Part shown: piece after piece, positions 1 to 8,309 of the stretch
How the letters are laid out: the number at the start of each line of letters is the position of its first letter
How positions within the stretch are numbered: position 1 is the stretch's first letter
The notes under the pieces: model-generated
The model's input: only the letters and a program-made list of their open reading frames with translations
The model's database searches: none
What the model was told of the DNA's origin: nothing
Made by a program: the position numbers and the translations under genes
Source of the DNA: Pandoraea cepalis
GTDB lineage: Bacteria; Pseudomonadota; Gammaproteobacteria; Burkholderiales; Burkholderiaceae
Assembly (NCBI RefSeq): GCF_902459665.1
Contig: NZ_CABPSL010000011.1
Span: 102,562-166,561, forward strand
DNA length: 64,000 bases
Reading direction: 5' to 3'

Positions 1-9
1 AGACACGGC

Positions 10-1374
10 ATGACCCATGACATCCCTTCCCGGCAGCCAGAACGCATCGACGTGCGCGACACGCTGCAATCGGCCCCGCTGGGCGCGTTTCATTACTGGC
101 TCGCCACGCTGCTGGCGCTGATCCTGCTGTTCGATGGCTTCGATCTCTACAACGCGGCCTATATCGTCCATGACGTGAGCGCGCTCTGGCATTTGTCGCC
201 GAGCCAGATCGGCGTGCTGCTGTCATGCGGGCTGGCGGGATTCGCCGCCGGTTCCGCCATCTCGGGCTTGTTCAGCGACCGCATCGGACGGCGCCGCGTG
301 CTGCTCACCGGCATCTGGCTCTCCGGGTTCATGAGCCTCGCCATCGCCCTGTTCGCGCACGACCTGAGCACCTTCATCGGCCTTCGCTTCGTGATGGGGA
401 TCTCGCTGGGCCTGCTGATGCCGGTCGCCGTCACCTACATCAACGAGATCGCCCCCAAACGCAGCGCCAATGTCTTCACCATCGTGTGCTTCACCTGCGG
501 CTGGATCGGTGGCGCGACGGCGTCCGGCTTCATCGCCGCATGGCTGATCCCGCAACACGGCTGGCAGAGCATGTATTACGCGGGCGGCCTGTCCGTCTTG
601 CTCGCGCTCGCGTTGCAGTTCGCGCTGCCCGAGTCGATATCGTTCCTCGCCAGCCGGGGACGCCAGGATGCCGTGCGTGCGCAACTCAAGCGCCTGTGGC
701 CGGCACGCGCGGCGGACTTCGAACATGCGACATTCATGTCCCCCGACGCCGGCGTCAAAGCGGGCTCGGTGGCTGCGCTCTTCTCCCACGGATTCCGCCG
801 CCAGACGCTTTGCTTCTGGGCAATGGGCGCGTTGTCGCTGTTCTCGTCGTACGGCCTGTCGGGCTGGCTGCCGACGATCATGCTCAAACGCGGCGAAACC
901 CTGTCGACGAGCTTTGCCTATGGCTCGCTGCTGGTCTTCGCGTCGGCGTTCGGGAGCCTGATCTGCGGCGTGGTTGCCGACCGCATCGGCAATCGCCGTC
1001 TGGCGATGTCGCTCGCCTGGCTGTGCGGCGCGGGGGCGATCGCGGTGCTGGCCACGGCCGCCGGCGGCAGCGTGACGTTCGCGGGCATCGTGGTCGCCGG
1101 CATGTTCGTGATCGGCACGCAGACGGTCCTCAACAACCTCGTGGCGGTGAGCTATCCGACCGAGATTCGCAGCACCGCCGTCGGCCTGTTCCTCGGCATC
1201 GCCCGCGTCGGTGCGATGTGCGGCCCGGCCATCGCCGGGATCCTGCAACAGGCCACCGGCGGCGCCGGAACGATGTTCGCCGTGCTGGGCGCCGCGCTCG
1301 TGACCGCCGCCGTGCTGGTGTTTCTCGTGGCACGCCCCGAAACGCTGCCCAAGGCCCCCGCCTTCAGTCATTGA
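10..1374 (+). CDS. MFS transporter, aromatic acid:H+ symporter (AAHS) type
   Basis: Inner-membrane importer of the major facilitator superfamily, 454 aa with about 12 hydrophobic segments. Residues 41-47 (FDGFDLY) match the DGxD motif in the first helix of aromatic-acid symporters such as PcaK, and residues 86-96 (GLFSDRIGRRR) are the MFS loop 2-3 signature. Proton-coupled uptake of an aromatic carboxylate is inferred from the family and from the two decarboxylase-like genes that follow on the same strand. Only nine bases precede the start, so the ribosome-binding site and promoter cannot be judged. The stop codon lies in a small tandem repeat. Confidence 0.85.
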   Translation: MTHDIPSRQPERIDVRDTLQSAPLGAFHYWLATLLALILLFDGFDLYNAAYIVHDVSALWHLSPSQIGVLLSCGLAGFAAGSAISGLFSDRIGRRRVLLTGIWLSGFMSLAIALFAHDLSTFIGLRFVMGISLGLLMPVAVTYINEIAPKRSANVFTIVCFTCGWIGGATASGFIAAWLIPQHGWQSMYYAGGLSVLLALALQFALPESISFLASRGRQDAVRAQLKRLWPARAADFEHATFMSPDAGVKAGSVAALFSHGFRRQTLCFWAMGALSLFSSYGLSGWLPTIMLKRGETLSTSFAYGSLLVFASAFGSLICGVVADRIGNRRLAMSLAWLCGAGAIAVLATAAGGSVTFAGIVVAGMFVIGTQTVLNNLVAVSYPTEIRSTAVGLFLGIARVGAMCGPAIAGILQQATGGAGTMFAVLGAALVTAAVLVFLVARPETLPKAPAFSH

Positions 1375-1389
1375 AGTCACTGAAGTCAC
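1372..1389 (+). repeat. Tandem 9-bp repeat at the MFS stop codon
   Basis: TGAAGTCAC occurs twice back to back. The first copy begins with the MFS stop codon, so the repeat supplies two in-frame TGA codons nine bases apart. No known function; possibly a slippage duplication. Confidence 0.6.
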
Positions 1390-1451
1390 CGCATCCCCGC
1401 GCGCGCCCGGGCGTCGGCCCGGCGCTCGCCCGCACGGTATCGGAACACCTC

Positions 1452-2441
1452 ATGTCCAAGCTCACCCTCTCGCTCGCCGTCAACGACTACGACCACGTGC
1501 GCGACCTGCTAAGCGGCCGGATCGCCGTGGAAGGTATCGACCTGGTGCCCTCGGTGCTGCCGGTCGAAGAGATTTTCTATCGCACCACGCACTTCCAGGA
1601 GTGGGATCTCTCGGAGATGTCGCTCGCCAAATACGCCTCGTTGCGCTCGCAGGGCGACGACCGCCTGATCGGCTTGCCGATTTTTCCGTCGCGCGTGTTC
1701 CGGCTGTCGTCGCTTTATGTGCGCAACGACGCCAGCGTGACGTCGCCCGGTGATTTGTGCGGCAAGCGGATCGGCGTGCCGGAGTGGGCACAAACGGCAT
1801 CGGTGTATTCGCGCGGATGGCTCACGCACGATCAAGGCGTGGCGCTCGCGGACGTCGAGTGGGTGCAAGGCGGCATCAATCAGGCGGGACGGCGCGAGAA
1901 GGTCGCCGTGCGCGTGCCGGACGGTGTGCGTTATCGCCCATCGCCCGACAAGTCGCTCACGGCGCTGCTGCTCGACAGCGAGATCGACGCGATTCTCAGT
2001 GCGCGTCCGCCCGCGCCGCCGCCGGGCCGAGAGCGGGACATCGTGCGGTTGCTGACGGACGTCGAGACCGCCGAGCGCACCTATTTCGAGCGGACCGGCA
2101 TCTTTCCGATCATGCATGTGATCGTGATGCGGCACGACATCTTTGCGGCGCATCGCTGGATCGCGGGCAACTTGCTCAACGCCTTCACGCAGGCGAAAGA
2201 CGCCAGCATCGCCCGTCTCGAAGACATCACCTGTTCGCACTTTCCGCTGCCGTGGATGAGTCAGCGTGCCGCCCAGGCCCGCACGATGTTCGGCGGCGAC
2301 CCTTGGCCCTATGGCGTCGCGCCCAATCGCGTCACGCTCGATGCCTTCCTGCGCTTTGCCTACGAGCAAGGGGTCTGCCATCGCCTGATGCAAGCCGACG
2401 ATCTGTTTCCTCCGGAGATGGCCGCCGCAGTGCGCGTGTGA
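1452..2441 (+). CDS. 4,5-dihydroxyphthalate decarboxylase-like protein
   Basis: 329 aa, similar in start and overall pattern to 4,5-dihydroxyphthalate decarboxylase (Pht5/PhtD family), which shares the fold of nitrate/taurine periplasmic-binding proteins but lacks a signal peptide and acts in the cytoplasm. Recognisable parts are the N-terminal LTLSLAVNDYDHVRDLLSG segment and the EMSLAKYASL and GKRIGVPEWAQT segments typical of this family. The start at ATG 1452 gives the family's usual N-terminus; reading frames extending further upstream would overlap the MFS gene. Between an aromatic-acid importer and a class II aldolase it probably decarboxylates an aromatic or cyclic dicarboxylate. The exact substrate cannot be read from sequence. 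Confidence 0.75.
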   Translation: MSKLTLSLAVNDYDHVRDLLSGRIAVEGIDLVPSVLPVEEIFYRTTHFQEWDLSEMSLAKYASLRSQGDDRLIGLPIFPSRVFRLSSLYVRNDASVTSPGDLCGKRIGVPEWAQTASVYSRGWLTHDQGVALADVEWVQGGINQAGRREKVAVRVPDGVRYRPSPDKSLTALLLDSEIDAILSARPPAPPPGRERDIVRLLTDVETAERTYFERTGIFPIMHVIVMRHDIFAAHRWIAGNLLNAFTQAKDASIARLEDITCSHFPLPWMSQRAAQARTMFGGDPWPYGVAPNRVTLDAFLRFAYEQGVCHRLMQADDLFPPEMAAAVRV

Positions 2442-2508
2442 CATTCGCGCACGACACCGGCCACAACGGGTTTTCTCAATCTTCTTTGGTAATTCTTCTG
2501 TCACGATC

Positions 2509-3282
2509 ATGACGCAAACGACTTCCCCCTACACCCCCGCCATCGTCGAACACGATCGCCAATCGATGGCGCAATGGCGCGAAGACCTCGCCGCCGCCAA
2601 CCACGTCCTCGCGCATCACGACGTGCTCGACGGCTTCGGTCACGTGAGCGTTCGCGACCCGCGCAACCCGGCACATTTCCTGATCGCGCAGTCGATGGCG
2701 CCCGAACTGGTGACCCCGGACGACATTCTCACGCTCGACTTCGATTGCCAGCCGGTGGACGGCGACACGCGCAAGCGCTATCTGGAAACGTGGATTCACA
2801 GCGAGATCTATCGCGCCCGTCCGGACGTTAGGGCGATCGTGCACAGCCATTCGCCATCGGTGATTCCGTTTGCGGCATCGTCGGTCCGTCTGCGCCCGGT
2901 CTATCACATGGCAGGCTTTCTCGGCAGCGGCGCACCGGTATTCGACATCCGCCACTGCTTCGGCTGCACCGACATGCTCGTGCGCAACGGTGAACAAGGC
3001 AAGGCGCTCGCGACATCGCTGGGCGATGCCGACGTCGCCCTCATGCGCGGACACGGCTTCGTGGCGACGGGCCCGTCGCTGCCCGCGGCGGTGTATCGCG
3101 CCATCTACACGGAGTTGAACGCGGGCATGCAGTCCCAGGCGATCGCCCTCGGCGGCGAAGTGACGTATCTCGACGCCGAAGAAGGCAAGCGCTCGAACGC
3201 CACGAACCTCGGTGTGATCGAGCGCCCCTGGACGCTGTGGAAGCGTCAGGTGGCGGTATTGCGTGGCGATGGGATGGCTTGA
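2509..3282 (+). CDS. Class II aldolase/adducin family protein
   Basis: 257 aa, cytoplasmic zinc enzyme of the class II aldolase/adducin fold. Metal-binding residues are visible: Glu99, the His112-Ser-His114 pair, and His182 in MRGHGF. The family includes fuculose- and ribulose-phosphate aldolases and also decarboxylases, among them the 3,4-dihydroxyphthalate decarboxylase PhtC. Because the preceding gene looks like a dihydroxyphthalate decarboxylase, a decarboxylase or C-C lyase role in an aromatic pathway is plausible but is inference. The gene lies 67 bp behind its neighbour and has no clear Shine-Dalgarno sequence. Confidence 0.8.
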   Translation: MTQTTSPYTPAIVEHDRQSMAQWREDLAAANHVLAHHDVLDGFGHVSVRDPRNPAHFLIAQSMAPELVTPDDILTLDFDCQPVDGDTRKRYLETWIHSEIYRARPDVRAIVHSHSPSVIPFAASSVRLRPVYHMAGFLGSGAPVFDIRHCFGCTDMLVRNGEQGKALATSLGDADVALMRGHGFVATGPSLPAAVYRAIYTELNAGMQSQAIALGGEVTYLDAEEGKRSNATNLGVIERPWTLWKRQVAVLRGDGMA

Positions 3283-3333
3283 AGGCGAGGCGCTGTAGGA
3301 CGGTATACGGCAGCGCGAAATCGCGGCCGGACA

Positions 3334-4065
3334 TCACCATGGCACCTTACGGCCGAGGTAGTCGACATAATGCAGTCCGGCGCGCCCCTCGTGCGCCGTG
3401 ATGGTGTCGATCAGGTGGGGGATGCTCTCGTCGATGCTCAGACGCGCGTCCGCCCCGCCCATGTCCGTGCGCACCCAGCCGGGGGCCGTCAGCAGCAACG
3501 TGCGCGTGTCGTCGCCATGCCGCGCCGCGAAGCTGCGCATCAACATGTTGAGCGCCGCCTTGCTGGCCCGGTAGACCTCGTAGTGGCCGTTCGTGTTGTT
3601 CGTGACGCTGCCCTGTCCCGAGGACATCACCCCCAGCGTGCCGCCGGGAGGCACAAGCGACTCGAACGTCTCGATCACCCGCATTGGGCTCAGCGCGTTC
3701 GTCACCATAACGCGCACGAACTCCTCGGTCGACACGTCGGCAATCGTCTCACGGTCGTCGTTCTTCACCCCGGCGTTCACGAAGAGCAAATCGACACGGC
3801 GCCCCGCCAATCGCTCGCGCAATGCGGTGACTTGCGCCGGTATCGCGATATCGACCGTTTCGACCTCCAGCGCACCGCCGACGGCTGCGCCCAAGCTATC
3901 AACCAACGCATCGAGCGCGCCAGACGACCCTTGCCGAGCCGTGGCGATGACATGCCAGCCGCGCCTGAGATACGCCTGCGCCATTGCGAAGCCCAGACCG
4001 CGCGATGCGCCGAACAGCAAGACAGTTTTTTGCGGGGAAACTTGGGAGATTGTTTCGTTCTGCAT
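3334..4065 (-). CDS. SDR family oxidoreductase
   Basis: 243 aa short-chain dehydrogenase/reductase. The nucleotide-binding motif LFGASRGLGFAMA is near the N-terminus, VNAG is in the middle and the catalytic YxxxK appears as YRASK. The start at 4065 is chosen because GAGGAA lies just upstream and because it gives a normal SDR N-terminus; a longer frame to 4197 would run into the promoter region. The motif set resembles carbonyl reductase/CsgA-like SDRs that use NADP(H). It is transcribed away from the LysR gene at 4231 and is its most likely target. Substrate unknown. Confidence 0.85.
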   Translation of the reverse strand: MQNETISQVSPQKTVLLFGASRGLGFAMAQAYLRRGWHVIATARQGSSGALDALVDSLGAAVGGALEVETVDIAIPAQVTALRERLAGRRVDLLFVNAGVKNDDRETIADVSTEEFVRVMVTNALSPMRVIETFESLVPPGGTLGVMSSGQGSVTNNTNGHYEVYRASKAALNMLMRSFAARHGDDTRTLLLTAPGWVRTDMGGADARLSIDESIPHLIDTITAHEGRAGLHYVDYLGRKVPW

Positions 4066-4230
4066 GCGTCGTTCCTCGTATCCAACGTCGCCCGCACGTC
4101 CGCGACGGAATGCCGGGAGGCGGTACGACGTGTGCTGTGAGGGACTATAGGTCGATGCAAGACATGGCGGAAGACGCAGCCGTTGCACTGATAACATGCG
4201 CGTAACGCCACATCTCGTTCCGTCGCCCCC

Positions 4231-5184
4231 ATGACCGACCCCGATCTGAACCTGCTAATAGCGCTGGATGCCCTGCTCGCCGAAGTCAGCGTGGCAAGTG
4301 CCGCACGCCGGTTGGGGCTGAGCGCATCGGCGATGAGCCGTACGCTGAGCCGCTTGCGCGACACCACGGGCGATCCGCTGCTGGTTCGCGCCGGTCGCCG
4401 CATGGTGCTCACGCCGCACGCCGAGCAATTGCGCACGCGCAGCCGAGGCGCCGTCGACGAGGCTCGCCTACTGCTCGCGCCCGCCACATCATCGCCTGAC
4501 TTCGCCACACTGCGCCGCACCTTCACGCTTCGCGCCAACGATGGCTTCGTCGACGCCTTCGGCGCGTCGTTGATTGCCGCGCTCACACAGGCGGCCCCGT
4601 TCGTGAGCCTGCGCTTTCTGTCCAAGGCGGAAAAGACCGCGATGCCGTTGCGAGGCGGGGAGGCCGATCTGGAAATCGGCGTGCTGGGGGACATCGGCGG
4701 GGCGAGCAACATGGGCCCGGAAATTCGCCTGCAGACGCTGTTCCGCGATCACTTCGTGGGCGTGGTGCGTTCGGGCCATCCGCTCGTCGCGCACGGCGCG
4801 CCGGACGCCGAGCGATACGTTGCGTTCGGGCATGTCGTGGCATCGCGGCACGGCGCCGGGCGGGGGCCTGTCGATGTCGCGCTTGACGCGCTGGGTCTGC
4901 ACCGCGATATTGTCGCGGTGGTGCCAAGCTTTCCGGCGGCGTTGTCCGTGGCGCAGGCGTCCGACTTGATCGCGCTGGTGCCTGCGTCACTCATGAGGCA
5001 ACGCGCCGCACAGCGGGTCGCAACCGCACCCGCGTCGGTCCACGTGTTCGACCTGCCTGTGACGACCGGACAGATTGCCGTGTCGTTGATGTGGCATCCC
5101 CGAATGGACGCGGACCCCGTTCATCGCTGGCTTCGACAACATGTGCTGTCGGTGTGCCGCCCGGACGATGCCGCATCACGATAA
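4231..5184 (+). CDS. LysR family transcriptional regulator
   Basis: 317 aa. The N-terminal winged helix-turn-helix (about residues 15-60, VASAARRLGLSASAMSRTLS) is followed by a LysR-type effector-binding domain. The opening residues (PDLNLLIALDALLAE) resemble the NodD/PcpR-like branch of the family. It is divergent from the SDR gene with a 165-bp shared intergenic region, the usual arrangement for a LysR regulator and its target. Effector unknown. Confidence 0.88.
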   Translation: MTDPDLNLLIALDALLAEVSVASAARRLGLSASAMSRTLSRLRDTTGDPLLVRAGRRMVLTPHAEQLRTRSRGAVDEARLLLAPATSSPDFATLRRTFTLRANDGFVDAFGASLIAALTQAAPFVSLRFLSKAEKTAMPLRGGEADLEIGVLGDIGGASNMGPEIRLQTLFRDHFVGVVRSGHPLVAHGAPDAERYVAFGHVVASRHGAGRGPVDVALDALGLHRDIVAVVPSFPAALSVAQASDLIALVPASLMRQRAAQRVATAPASVHVFDLPVTTGQIAVSLMWHPRMDADPVHRWLRQHVLSVCRPDDAASR

Positions 5185-5205
5185 TCGAAAGCGGTAAGAC
5201 GGCGC

Positions 5206-5646
5206 CTATCGTGAGGTGGTCGCCCCACATTGCACCTGCCCCGACACCGGATCTCGCTTGCAAGCGGTGGGCCCCTGCTCGTTGAAGTAGACCGCACCCT
5301 GCGCGTTGGTGGACGCGCCCGGATATCGACCCTGAGGCGCGCGCTGCGGATCCGTCAGCGACTTCATCTGCATATCGCTCATTGCCGCCGACTCACGCTG
5401 GCGCTGCACCTGCCGCTCGCCGTCCGCCATGCCCTGCTTGAACCGTGCGCCAACGCCGCCTTCCCTGTCATGTGTCGACGCAGGCGGCGTAAGCCCCACG
5501 CCGGGCTGACCACCCGGCGCGGCCTGATTCGACTGGCGGATGCTGTTCAGATCGCCACTCTGCAAGTAGGACTGAGCGGCCGCGCCACCGGCCACCGATA
5601 TTCCTGCGGTGGCCAGGCAGGCGATCAGCAACGTTCTGGCTGACAT
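5206..5646 (-). CDS. Small secreted protein of unknown function
   Basis: 146 aa. Starting at 5646, preceded by GGGGGAA on the coding strand, the protein opens with a Sec signal peptide (MSARTLLIACLATAGISVAGG, cleavage probably after AAA-Q). The mature part is polar, rich in Gln, Ser and Gly, and has two cysteines near the C-terminus (ACKRDPVSGQVQCG) that could form a disulfide in the periplasm. I do not recognise the family. It lies 109 bp behind the AtoE gene on the same strand and converges with the LysR gene. Confidence 0.7.
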   Translation of the reverse strand: MSARTLLIACLATAGISVAGGAAAQSYLQSGDLNSIRQSNQAAPGGQPGVGLTPPASTHDREGGVGARFKQGMADGERQVQRQRESAAMSDMQMKSLTDPQRAPQGRYPGASTNAQGAVYFNEQGPTACKRDPVSGQVQCGATTSR

Positions 5647-5755
5647 GTTTCGAATTCCCCCGTGAAGTGCGACATGGATCACCTTTTTTCGGGGCACAGT
5701 GTAGCGCCAATCGCAATCCGCTTCGACATCCGAAGTTCGCGCGACAACCTACACC

Positions 5756-7204
5756 TCACGGCATGACCGGCGGGTGATACGTCAATGTCTGCGCGAGCAG
5801 CCACAGCATGACGATGACCACGGGGAAGTGCACCAACAACTGCGTGAACGTGTATCCGACAATGTCGCGCGCACGCAGACCTAGCACCCCCAGCAGCGGG
5901 AGCATCCAAAACGGATTGATCAGATTCGGCAGCGCTTCGGCTGCGTTGTACACGGTCACCGCCCACCCCAGGTGCACATGCAGGTCGTTGGCTGCCTGCA
6001 TCACATACGGGGCCTCGATGATCCACTTGCCGCCGCCCGACGGCACGAAGAAGCCCAGTACCGCCGAATACACGCCCATCACCCCCGGGAAAGACGTCTG
6101 TGACGAGATCGCCACGAAGAAGCTCGACAGGTGGTGCGAAAGCGTCGCCCCATCGATGCCCGGCGCTTTGGTCAGCAGGTAGGCAATGCCGCCGTAGAGC
6201 GGGAACTGGATCAGCACGCCCGCCACGGACGGCACCGACTTCGCGATCGCATCGAGAAACCGGCGGGGACGCCAGTTCAGCAACATGCCCAACATCAGGA
6301 ACACGAAGTTGTAAGTGTTCAGATTGGAGATCGCCAGCAGCGGATCCTTTGTCGTGAACTCATGTCCGATCCAGAGCACGCCCAGCGCCACGATCAGCAC
6401 CGTGACTACCGGGCTGTATTCAAGCCAATCCCCTGGGCGTTGCGCACGCACGTAAGGCTTTGCCATATCGTCGAGCGACACACCGAGGTCGGCCGCGATG
6501 GTTGCGCGGTCGTCGCGCGGTGCCGAGTAGTAAGCCAGCGCCACCGACACCACCGTCAGCACGGCGGCAATCGCCATCGATTGCGGCAGGAAGATGGTGT
6601 CGGCGAACGGAATGACGCCGGTGATCTCGACCAGCGCCTTCGGCAAGCTTGCCGGGTTGGCCTGCAACTGCGCCGCCGACGAACTCAGGCCGAGCGCCCA
6701 CGTCGCCCCCATGCCCAGATACGCCGCGGCGCCCCCCGCACGGTAGTCCATGCGAATGTCGTCGCGGCGCGCAATCGCGCGCACCAGCAGGCCGGCGAAG
6801 ACCAGGCTGATGGCCCAGTTGAACAGCGAGAGCACGATACTCACCAATGCCACATACGCCACCGCGCTACGACCGCTGCGCGGCAGCGTGGCCATCTTGC
6901 GGATGAGCAACGCCGCGGGCGGCGAGACGGCCACCACATAGCCCGAGATCGCCACGATGGCCATCTGCATCGTGAACGGGATCAGGCTCCAGAAACCGTC
7001 GCCAAAGGCCACGCCCACTTTGACCGCCGGCACACCGATGGCGAGCGCGCCGCCTGCGCATACGATGACGGCAAGCGCCGCGAAAAGATAGGCGTCCGGA
7101 AACCAGCGCTCGGACCAACGCGTGACCGCCGCCGCCAGACGTTCCAGAAGTCCGCCGTCCTGCGGCGTCTCCGACATGCTCGAAAGTGAATTTCCCGGTT
7201 TCAT
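5756..7204 (-). CDS. atoE: Short-chain fatty acid transporter, AtoE family
   Basis: 482 aa, very hydrophobic inner-membrane protein with roughly 12 or more predicted helices. It matches the AtoE short-chain fatty acid permease family in length and in the conserved C-terminal half: FVPSGGGKWIIEAPYV, then NLINPFWMLPLLG and ARDIVGYT. AtoE proteins import acetoacetate, butyrate and similar short acids. The start at 7204 has GGGAAC about eight bases upstream; 7219 and 7177 are alternatives. It follows the ornithine-cyclodeaminase-like and molybdoenzyme genes on the same strand, so it probably imports the small acid handled by that operon. Confidence 0.85.
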   Translation of the reverse strand: MKPGNSLSSMSETPQDGGLLERLAAAVTRWSERWFPDAYLFAALAVIVCAGGALAIGVPAVKVGVAFGDGFWSLIPFTMQMAIVAISGYVVAVSPPAALLIRKMATLPRSGRSAVAYVALVSIVLSLFNWAISLVFAGLLVRAIARRDDIRMDYRAGGAAAYLGMGATWALGLSSSAAQLQANPASLPKALVEITGVIPFADTIFLPQSMAIAAVLTVVSVALAYYSAPRDDRATIAADLGVSLDDMAKPYVRAQRPGDWLEYSPVVTVLIVALGVLWIGHEFTTKDPLLAISNLNTYNFVFLMLGMLLNWRPRRFLDAIAKSVPSVAGVLIQFPLYGGIAYLLTKAPGIDGATLSHHLSSFFVAISSQTSFPGVMGVYSAVLGFFVPSGGGKWIIEAPYVMQAANDLHVHLGWAVTVYNAAEALPNLINPFWMLPLLGVLGLRARDIVGYTFTQLLVHFPVVIVMLWLLAQTLTYHPPVMP

Positions 7205-7330
7205 TGCCTGTGTTCCCATAGGTTTGTCATGATCGGCACCGCCGCACCTCGCGATGCTCGCCCCGTGCCCTGCCCTGCGACAGCGACCTTTCATCGCCGC
7301 CGTCGTCCATTGCCCGCTGCCTGCGTCGCG

Positions 7331-8275
7331 TCAAGCGTGTTGAGTCGCCTGCCAGACGAGCGTGGCGGCCGCGAGATCTTCCAGCGCTGTCCCTACGGCC
7401 TTGAATACCGTGCGCTCACCCTCGCCGTTACGACATCCGCGTCCTGCGCGACACAGGTCGGCCAGCGTGCCGCGCACGTCCGACGCGGTGAACACGCCTC
7501 GCGACATCGGTCCGAGCAACTCCCCCGATTTGGCCAGCGCTTCGTCGGTGTCCACATATAACGAGGCGCCGGCAAAGCAGGCATCGTCGGCTTCGCGCAT
7601 CTGCGGCGTAAAGCTGCCAATCAGATCCAGATGGACGCCCGGCGCCAACCAGTCGCCCTGCACGACGGGCTCGGTCGCCAGCGTTGCGCAGGTGACGATG
7701 TCCGCGCCCTCAACGGCCGACTTCGCGGTATGGCACACGACCGCGTCGAAACCTTGCGCATGCAGGCGCTCGACCAGACGCCCGGCCGCCTGCGCATCGC
7801 GATCCCACACGCTCACACGTGTGATGGGGCGCACCGCGCGATAGGCCAGCGGCACGAGCGCCCCCACGCGGCCCGCGCCGAGCAGCGCGAGATGCGACGC
7901 ATCGTCTCGCGCCAGATACGAGGCAGCCAGCGCAGAGGCCGCCGCCGTGCGTCGCGACGTGATCTCGTTGCCGTCCATCTGCGCCAGCGGCACGCCCGTC
8001 GTGGCGTCATAGAGCAGATAGGTCGAATGCAGACCCGGCACGCCGCGCTGCGCATTGGCCGGTGCGATGTTGACGGTCTTGATGCCGAGATATCCACCGG
8101 GCTGCCACGCGGGCATGATGAGCACGGTCATCGCATCGCGCGTACCCGATTCCGGGATGACGTGCGTGTGGCGCAGCGGCACTTCGCATCCGGTGACGAA
8201 CAGGCTGCGAAGCGCGTCGAGCAACGGGCCGAAAGCCAATGCCTCGCGAGTGGCGTCGGCGTCGATGAATTTCAT
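7331..8275 (-). CDS. Ornithine cyclodeaminase/mu-crystallin family protein
   Basis: 314 aa, cytoplasmic NAD(P)-dependent enzyme. Family landmarks are GYLGIKTVNI, which holds the substrate-binding lysine, the Rossmann motif ALLGAGRVGAL, HLDLIGSF and the C-terminal VFKAVGTALEDLAAATLV. Members include ornithine cyclodeaminase, alanine dehydrogenase and reductases of cyclic imino acids such as pyrroline- and piperideine-2-carboxylate. GAGGAG precedes the start at 8275. It lies 34 bp after the molybdoenzyme gene, so both are probably on one transcript. An imine- or ketimine-reducing role is likely from family; the substrate is open. Confidence 0.85.
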   Translation of the reverse strand: MKFIDADATREALAFGPLLDALRSLFVTGCEVPLRHTHVIPESGTRDAMTVLIMPAWQPGGYLGIKTVNIAPANAQRGVPGLHSTYLLYDATTGVPLAQMDGNEITSRRTAAASALAASYLARDDASHLALLGAGRVGALVPLAYRAVRPITRVSVWDRDAQAAGRLVERLHAQGFDAVVCHTAKSAVEGADIVTCATLATEPVVQGDWLAPGVHLDLIGSFTPQMREADDACFAGASLYVDTDEALAKSGELLGPMSRGVFTASDVRGTLADLCRAGRGCRNGEGERTVFKAVGTALEDLAAATLVWQATQHA

Positions 8276-8309
8276 GAGTACAGCTCCTCGTCGAGGTGGA
8301 AATGAGATG

